Below, piece after piece: positions 58,694-64,000 of a stretch of DNA of 64,000 nt (the first letter of the stretch is position 1; each line of letters begins with the position of its first letter). Below the pieces are notes generated by a model that saw only the letters and a list, made by a program, of their open reading frames with translations, was not told where the DNA came from and ran no database searches. Made by a program: the position numbers and the translations under genes. Origin of the DNA: Schizochytrium sp. CCTCC M209059 (Eukaryota > Sar > Bigyra > Thraustochytrida > Thraustochytriidae); the NCBI GenBank assembly GCA_000818945.1, contig KN805384.1, positions 232,762 through 296,761 of the forward strand, given 5' to 3'.

Positions 58694-61600
58694 ATGCGCG
58701 ACGCGGCGTCAGAGCAGCTTTTCCAGGATTGGAACGAGGAGGAGGAACGTACACTGCAGGAAAGCGAGCTCCACGAGGCAGGCGAGGAGGAGCGCGCTCA
58801 GCTTCTCGATGTGAAACAGCACGAGGATGACGACAAATGGCTCGAACACGTCGACGCGTACGCAAAGCGGTGTCTCATGGAGATGGCATCGCCGCTGTCG
58901 CCCTCGCCCTCGAGGAGCTCGGACCTCGAGAAAGGATCACACGTCAGCTCCAACCAGCCACAACAGGAGAAAAGGAGTGCAGTCACCTTGAGAAAGAAGC
59001 CGCACGCAAGGACCTCGAGTACTTGTCTCAATTTGACGCTGATCCAAAAGGTCACGATTCGAAATTTCATCACAGCCAGCGTTGCACTTATGCTGCCCTT
59101 TTTCGAAGTTATTCAATCGCTCACATACAACACGTCGCTAATGATTCCTATTCTGGCGCTTATTCTCATGCTGCGTCCAGCGCATATGACCGCGTACGGG
59201 AACGAAGCGCACCAAATTTTATGTCTTGTCGTGTCGTGGCCCTTCTTCTTTGCGTGGTCTCTGGTCATCATCGCAGCTTCGCCGCACAACATCATCGGAT
59301 ACCTGATCCTCTTCTCTCTCGGCGTCTTTGCAGGTTTCCTTTTCGCCACGAGGAATCCGTCGATTCTCATGAATCTATTGGGCCCCATCATTACGTATTC
59401 TATCATCCACATGTACGTCTTTCAGATCTACAACTTTCACGACTACGAAGACCCCTTCAAGGAGGCCCTCCTTGCGCTCGGCGGCGCAACCTTTGGCCTT
59501 GCGGCAGCGTTTGTTCTTCACTGGTTGGGCTCTTTGTTAATTTTTCCGTGGAGCATGATCAAAGATGCCCGACAAGGGCTGAGTAACCGGTACACCTCGT
59601 ACGCCACCTTGCTCCGCCACCTACGGCCTGTGTACGATCGAATTGCTCTCCACGCTCTCGATCCGTCTGCAGATGCCAGTCGTACATTCGTCAGCGAGGA
59701 GCTTATCGACGCAGTTGCCGATGCACGCGACAAGGAGATTCAGTCCATTATTGTGTCGCAGCGCTGTGTCTCTGCCGCGATTTTGGAGACTCGCTTCTCC
59801 TTCAATGGCGACGGCCTCACGTATGTGCAGCGTCACCACACCACACTCAATCTTACACGAAATGCTCGCTCCTCGGCGGCCGAAATTGCCAATCACCGCG
59901 AAGATTTTCTCGGCCCTCCCGGTGCAGAGAGTTCCTTGCAAAAAATGCTTGAGCAGCAGGAGCTGTTTATGCGGCAAGACGCTGTGCAGGAGGCAGCCAT
60001 CGAGGAACATGAGGACGAGGACGCGCGGCAGCGACTGAAGCTGGCACGCGAGCGCATTCCCATGCTGATCGCCAAGCTCAACCTTTTGCTGGAGCTTGGC
60101 GCTCATCGCATGGCCACATTGGCTGGACTCCGGCCTTCAGACCGATCCCAAGATGCCTTGCGAGACAAAATGCTAAACTACTTGAAGCGCGAGCTCGTCG
60201 CAATGGACGCGCTGGGCGCAGAGCTGGAAAATTTGGCTGTCTCATGGATGGAGCTCTATCTCCGCGCGCATGCTGTCAAGGCCTTTGAAGGACCTTCGAA
60301 TGCCACGTTCCTCAAGCGCACTCGGATTATTTCCTACGTTCTCGTGCTTCTCAAGCTGGTGCGCGAGCAAAAACTGATTGTGGCCGAGTTCGAAAAAGAA
60401 AAGACGCCGACGCTGGGCGCTGCGAAACGCGAATGGGCCCTGACGTTTCCTGCAAACGATGCTGTAGTTCCCACGCTGCACCCTTCGAGTCGCGAGGAAA
60501 TGTACGCTTCCTTTCCTACTCGCATTGCTCGGTGGGAGCACGAGCTGCTCACCTTGTGCGGGAGCAATCCGTGGAAAATTTCACTCAAATTCGCCTTTGG
60601 CACCGTTATGATGGTACTCCCGGCCATGACCGACCCCTTTTACAAGATTTATTCGTCGATTCAGGCGGTAAATGCAGTCTTTGCTTTCCAGGTGGTACTT
60701 TTCCGATCGCAAACAGGGCTCGTCGTGGAGCGCGTCGTTCATCGGCTTCTCGGCATCATCGTCGGTGCGATCATCCTTGGTGTGGCCTGGGAACTGAGCT
60801 GCATCAACGGGTGTCTGGATCCGAACCGGAAATGGATCATTTACGGTATTGAGATCTTTTGTCTCTTTTTCTACCTATGGTTCAAGGCAAAGTGGCCTCT
60901 CCAAGGCTACATGGGCTATGCGGCCATGCGAACCCTCGCGAGCATGTCGACACGGTTTGTCTCGGCTGACGACCCTGGTCTCGTGGACGTCTGGGAGCAA
61001 GCTGGATTTGTGATTGCAAGCTCTGCAGTTGGAGCCTTTTCTGCTCTATTCTTGTCGCTCGTGATTTGGCCAACGAGTGGTCGTTTCATGCTGCGCGAAG
61101 CGATCGCAACCTCCTTTCACGATTTTATGCTTCTCACGGAGTCTGTGTTGAACGATCGCTACAACGAACCGACCAAGATTGACACAATGACGCCGCAGGT
61201 CTCTGCCTTCGAGCACCAGATTGCGCGTCGCCTGTACATGGATACTGCCATTATGTTGCGCTCCATGCAGCTGGAAACGATGCAGCGCATTAATTTTGAC
61301 GCGCCAAGCGAGCTCTACAGCCTCGCCGTCAAGTGCTCGCAGGAGATCTGGCAGTCGCTTTGGAAGCTTAATCATCTGGGCGGCGTGCACATTTATCTCA
61401 AGGACGCGGAAGGCCGTCGCACGCGCACGATGCATCCGCACACGGCGCGGGTGTTCTTCGCAGCGAACCGCTGGCTCACCTCATGCTTTGCTTCGATCGC
61501 TTCACAGCTCAACGCCCCCCGCCGCGACTCTGCGCCTGTGCTGCGTCCGCTCGTGGCAACGCCTAAGCTTCTCAACGAGATGCTCGACGACTTTGTCGGC

Positions 61601-61828
61601 CGCGCCTACCGCGACGAGACGTTTTTGGAGCACGTCGTGTCCTCTCGCGATCTGGTGCTTATGCTCAACCTCCCTCTGCTCGCGGACTGTCTGCACGACA
61701 TATCCATCTCGCTCGACAAACTCTACGGCTTCATGGAGACCTACTTGCGCACGCCCGTGTACGCAGAAAGCCTCCGCGACGCCGAGGGGGTCTCTCTGGA
61801 CCTCTACGTGGGTCCCAAGACCCAGTAG
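58694..61828 (+). CDS. FUSC/ArAE-like membrane transporter, array copy 5
   Basis: 1,044 residues from the ATG at 58694, which directly follows a GCAA repeat. The long open frame upstream is GC-rich leader and lacks any family match. The N-terminus EQLFQDWNEEEERTLQESELHE and the shared ERAQLLDVKQHED plus KWLEHVDAYAKRCLMEMA pair it with copy 4. First block about 121-290 (LILMLRPAHMTAYGNE); second block about 627-798 (ERVVHRLLGIIVGAIILGVAWELSCINGC), ending IWPTSGR; C-terminal domain WQSLWKLNHLGG, NRWLTSCF, PVLRPLVATP. Copy 4 and copy 5 probably arose from one recent tandem duplication. Predicted transporter of the FUSC/aromatic acid exporter type; substrate unknown. Intact. Confidence 0.82.
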   Translation: MRDAASEQLFQDWNEEEERTLQESELHEAGEEERAQLLDVKQHEDDDKWLEHVDAYAKRCLMEMASPLSPSPSRSSDLEKGSHVSSNQPQQEKRSAVTLRKKPHARTSSTCLNLTLIQKVTIRNFITASVALMLPFFEVIQSLTYNTSLMIPILALILMLRPAHMTAYGNEAHQILCLVVSWPFFFAWSLVIIAASPHNIIGYLILFSLGVFAGFLFATRNPSILMNLLGPIITYSIIHMYVFQIYNFHDYEDPFKEALLALGGATFGLAAAFVLHWLGSLLIFPWSMIKDARQGLSNRYTSYATLLRHLRPVYDRIALHALDPSADASRTFVSEELIDAVADARDKEIQSIIVSQRCVSAAILETRFSFNGDGLTYVQRHHTTLNLTRNARSSAAEIANHREDFLGPPGAESSLQKMLEQQELFMRQDAVQEAAIEEHEDEDARQRLKLARERIPMLIAKLNLLLELGAHRMATLAGLRPSDRSQDALRDKMLNYLKRELVAMDALGAELENLAVSWMELYLRAHAVKAFEGPSNATFLKRTRIISYVLVLLKLVREQKLIVAEFEKEKTPTLGAAKREWALTFPANDAVVPTLHPSSREEMYASFPTRIARWEHELLTLCGSNPWKISLKFAFGTVMMVLPAMTDPFYKIYSSIQAVNAVFAFQVVLFRSQTGLVVERVVHRLLGIIVGAIILGVAWELSCINGCLDPNRKWIIYGIEIFCLFFYLWFKAKWPLQGYMGYAAMRTLASMSTRFVSADDPGLVDVWEQAGFVIASSAVGAFSALFLSLVIWPTSGRFMLREAIATSFHDFMLLTESVLNDRYNEPTKIDTMTPQVSAFEHQIARRLYMDTAIMLRSMQLETMQRINFDAPSELYSLAVKCSQEIWQSLWKLNHLGGVHIYLKDAEGRRTRTMHPHTARVFFAANRWLTSCFASIASQLNAPRRDSAPVLRPLVATPKLLNEMLDDFVGRAYRDETFLEHVVSSRDLVLMLNLPLLADCLHDISISLDKLYGFMETYLRTPVYAESLRDAEGVSLDLYVGPKTQ

Positions 61829-62099
61829 GATAGCCACCCCACCACCAAACCCAATGTCTCCTAGTCCAAACCAAGTAAACTCCTTTCCTTCATCTCGCGC
61901 ATCTTGTCCTCCTCCTCCTCCTCCTCCTCCTCTCCTTGCACGGCACAAAACCTCGCTACCCCCCACCAAATCGTCCCTCCGCTCTCGAGCGAAGCCCAAC
62001 AGCACCCAAGCCAGCCTCCTCTCATGCTGATCTTCTTCCCCGCCATCCACATCCACCCCAACCTCCAAATGTCAGACGCTCCCTCCTGCCGCCGAATCG

Positions 62100-62176
62100 C
62101 TCCGCATCGCATATCGCATATCGCATACCGCATATCGCGTACCGCATACCGCATACCGCATCGCATACCGCATCGC
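62100..62176. repeat. Degenerate GCATATC/GCATACC repeat
   Basis: About nine imperfect units alternating CGCATATCG and CGCATACC, 580-660 bp before the start of FUSC-like copy 6. Confidence 0.8.
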
Positions 62177-62377
62177 CGCGGCGTGCCGGAGCGGGTGCTC
62201 GAGCTCGGGCTCAGCGGAGCTCGCGCGGCACAGCGGTCGGCCGCGCAAAGAGCAGAAACCGAGGGAGGGAGGGAGGGAGGGAGCGGCAGGGCGCGAGCGG
62301 GAAGGAGGAGAGGAGCGAGGCGCGCGACGCGGCGGCGATTTGTGGAGGCGCGCTGGTCGGGCGTCGCGTCACCTGGA

Positions 62378-62475
62378 CTCTCAACTCGCAAGGCAAGGCA
62401 ACTCGACTCGCAAGGCAAGGCAACTCGACTCGACTCGCAAGGCAACTCGCAACTCGACGCGCGACTCGACTCGCA
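62378..62475. repeat. Interlaced GGCAA / CTCGA repeat
   Basis: A compound tandem array mixing AAGGC and ACTCG pentamers; a unit of about 22 bp is repeated twice near its start before degenerating. Confidence 0.7.
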
Positions 62476-62758
62476 ACGTGGCGCGCGACGCGACCTGACT
62501 CGCGAGAGGCCGGCCATCCAGAGGCAGCGCAGGGGCCGCGACGAGGCGAGGCGAGGCGAGGCGAGGCGACTGGCGTGGGATCTGATCATAGCAGGCAGAA
62601 CCAGCCTGGTGCGCTGACAGGACCGAGAGAACCAAGCTGCAAAAGCGGAGCACGCCGCGTGCCGGTGGACGCGCGGGAAGGCGAGGCGAGGGAGGTACCG
62701 GCGGCGGGCGGGCGCCGCAGGCGGGGTCAGGTGGGCGTGAGCTGAGAAAAGGGACAAG

Positions 62759-64000
62759 ATGTTTCAAGACTGGACGCAGGACCTCAACTCGCAGCGCCTG
62801 CAGAGCAAACTCGATGAGGCCGCAGAAGTCGAGCTCGAAGATCTCGCAGAAATCGAGGAGGATCTCGAGGCAGACGTCGTCGAGGAGGAGGGAGAGGATG
62901 ATGGCGAGAAGGAACACATCGACATTCTGCGCCAAGTGAGCGATTACGCACGGGAGACCCTTCGCGACGCCCTAGGAGCATCGCAAACGTATCCTCCCAA
63001 TGCAGGTAGCCCGCCTCTTAAGCCTTTGCAAGTGCCGGCCGAGCTTCGCACGAGCACGCCACCCATCGAGTCTCTTGATAGCCACGTTCGCAAATCCGAT
63101 GAGGCGCATCCCGAAGCAGGAGCGCCCAAAGCATCGTCCTCGGAGGACCCCGAGCTAGGCGTGCCCGTGGTGGGCAAGGAACATCCGAGTCCTGCCGAGG
63201 CTCTCGGCGGTCTCAAACCCATGCCGGAACCAGGGGCCGCGAAACCCTCACCTCCAAACAAGGGCGGCATTCCCGCGCTCACGCGGCTGCAGATGATCCT
63301 CGCTCGCGACGCCATTGTCGCGGCACTCGCGCTATTGCTTCCCTTTTTCCCGGCGATTCGCGACATCTCGCAGGGTAGTTCCATTCTGATCCCCATCTTC
63401 GTCCTGATTCTCGCATTGCGACCTCTCAATGACACCTGTATTGGGGTCGAAGTACAACAATGGCTGTCATTCGCATATACTTGGCCATTCTTTTATGCGT
63501 GGTCGGTCTTCATGTTTGTCGTCGCCACTGACAATCTCGGTGCATTCATGTTTCTTCTTGGCCTCTTTTTAATTTTTGCCATGCTGATCGGTTTGACGAA
63601 TTCCTACAGCACGCTATGCATGGTGGTCGAGTCCATCACCTACACGCTCGTCCACATTTCAGCATGGCGTATTTACAATTTACAGAACGAGCCCGAGGCT
63701 GAAAAGTTTCACCTCGCGCTAGCAAAGCTCAACGGTGCCTCGTTTGCCATTGCCCTACCCTTTTTTTTGCACTGGTTCGGTGCAATGACAATCTTTCCAT
63801 GGCGCGCAGAAGTGCCAGCAAGAAATGCTCTCTACAGTCGGTACTGCTCATACGCCAAGATGCTCCGGCGCCTGCGGCCAGTGTATGACCGCATCGCCGT
63901 GTACACGCTGAACCCAACGGCCCAAACGGAGGCCATTGGCGTTCCCTCGGATTTGCTCGACGCTCTCTCCGAAGCGCGCGAGCAAGAGGTAGCCTCTATT
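62759..64000 (+). CDS. FUSC/ArAE-like transporter, copy 6 (3' cut by window)
   Basis: Starts at the ATG at 62759 and stays open for 414 codons to the window end. The N-terminus MFQDWTQDLNSQRLQSKLDE carries the W motif, then an EEDLEADVVEEEGEDDGE acidic stretch, then VSDYARETLRDAL (equivalent to VADYAHHGILETL in copy 1). A Pro/Ser-rich linker of about 80 residues is longer than in other copies. First membrane block about 179-350 (IPIFVLILALRPLNDTCIG), then RYCSYAKMLRRLRPVYDRIAVYTL, and the window ends in the EVASI segment. By its LRPLNDT signature it belongs with copies 1, 2 and 3. The second block and C-terminal domain should lie beyond the window, and the array may continue further. Confidence 0.82.
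   Translation, partial: MFQDWTQDLNSQRLQSKLDEAAEVELEDLAEIEEDLEADVVEEEGEDDGEKEHIDILRQVSDYARETLRDALGASQTYPPNAGSPPLKPLQVPAELRTSTPPIESLDSHVRKSDEAHPEAGAPKASSSEDPELGVPVVGKEHPSPAEALGGLKPMPEPGAAKPSPPNKGGIPALTRLQMILARDAIVAALALLLPFFPAIRDISQGSSILIPIFVLILALRPLNDTCIGVEVQQWLSFAYTWPFFYAWSVFMFVVATDNLGAFMFLLGLFLIFAMLIGLTNSYSTLCMVVESITYTLVHISAWRIYNLQNEPEAEKFHLALAKLNGASFAIALPFFLHWFGAMTIFPWRAEVPARNALYSRYCSYAKMLRRLRPVYDRIAVYTLNPTAQTEAIGVPSDLLDALSEAREQEVASI

Larger units (their letters stand above)
61829..62758. promoter_or_regulatory. Spacer between FUSC-like copies 5 and 6
   Basis: 930 bp, no supported gene. It contains a CCT run (61907-61932), CGCATATCG/CATACCG octamer-like repeats (about 62100-62176), a GGGA tract (about 62258-62283), an interlaced CTCGACTCGCAAGGCAA repeat (about 62378-62475) and a GAGGC tract (about 62542-62570). 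Confidence 0.55.

Overview
The window is nuclear DNA of a GC-rich, intron-poor eukaryote. The gene set (UPF1, mitochondrial processing peptidase, DNAJC11, a GET2/CAML-like receptor, a PH-domain PI4-kinase, a striated-fibre-assemblin-like protein, a costars-domain protein) is eukaryotic and suggests a flagellate-bearing protist. The mostly single-exon genes, GC-rich leaders and abundant tetra-, penta- and hexanucleotide tracts fit a stramenopile, most likely a thraustochytrid (Aurantiochytrium/Hondaea-like). That placement is inference and was not tested by a search. One GT-AG intron could be supported, in the GET2-like gene. No convincing tRNA, rRNA, CRISPR or transposase was seen.

Layout. 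From 0.7 to 10.2 kb: UPF1 (-), a tandem pair of 335-residue short-chain dehydrogenases (+,+) and mitochondrial processing peptidase beta (+). From 11 to 25.6 kb: a possible 50-residue membrane protein (-), a tandem pair of secreted metzincin-like proteases (+,+), a PH/coiled-coil/costars protein (+), an SF-assemblin-like coiled-coil protein (-), a TPR protein with a His-rich stretch (+) and an SLC38-type amino-acid transporter (+). From 26 to 38 kb: a GlcG/HbpS-like protein (-), a channel-like cyclic-nucleotide-binding fold plus ankyrin protein that has no channel pore (+), DNAJC11 (+), the GET2/CAML-like receptor (-) and PI4-kinase (-). From 38 to 41.6 kb: a gene-poor stretch containing about 600 bp of near-perfect (CTGTCG)n. 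From 41.6 kb to the window end: a head-to-tail array of six paralogous FUSC/aromatic-acid-exporter-like membrane proteins of about 1,050 residues each. The sixth is cut by the window edge.

The most distinctive system is the FUSC-like array. All six share an acidic N-terminal W motif, two hydrophobic blocks separated by about 300 cytosolic residues, and a strongly conserved C-terminal helical domain. They fall into two subtypes: copies 1, 2, 3 and 6 versus the very similar neighbours 4 and 5. Copy 2 carries an apparent one-base frameshift near its N-terminus. Other points of interest are an 18-bp repeat shared by the two dehydrogenase promoters, an 11-bp motif (AAGTGGGGTAT) shared by distant intergenic regions, a cyclic-nucleotide-binding fold split by a long disordered insert, and a PI4-kinase with an N-terminal acylation signature.
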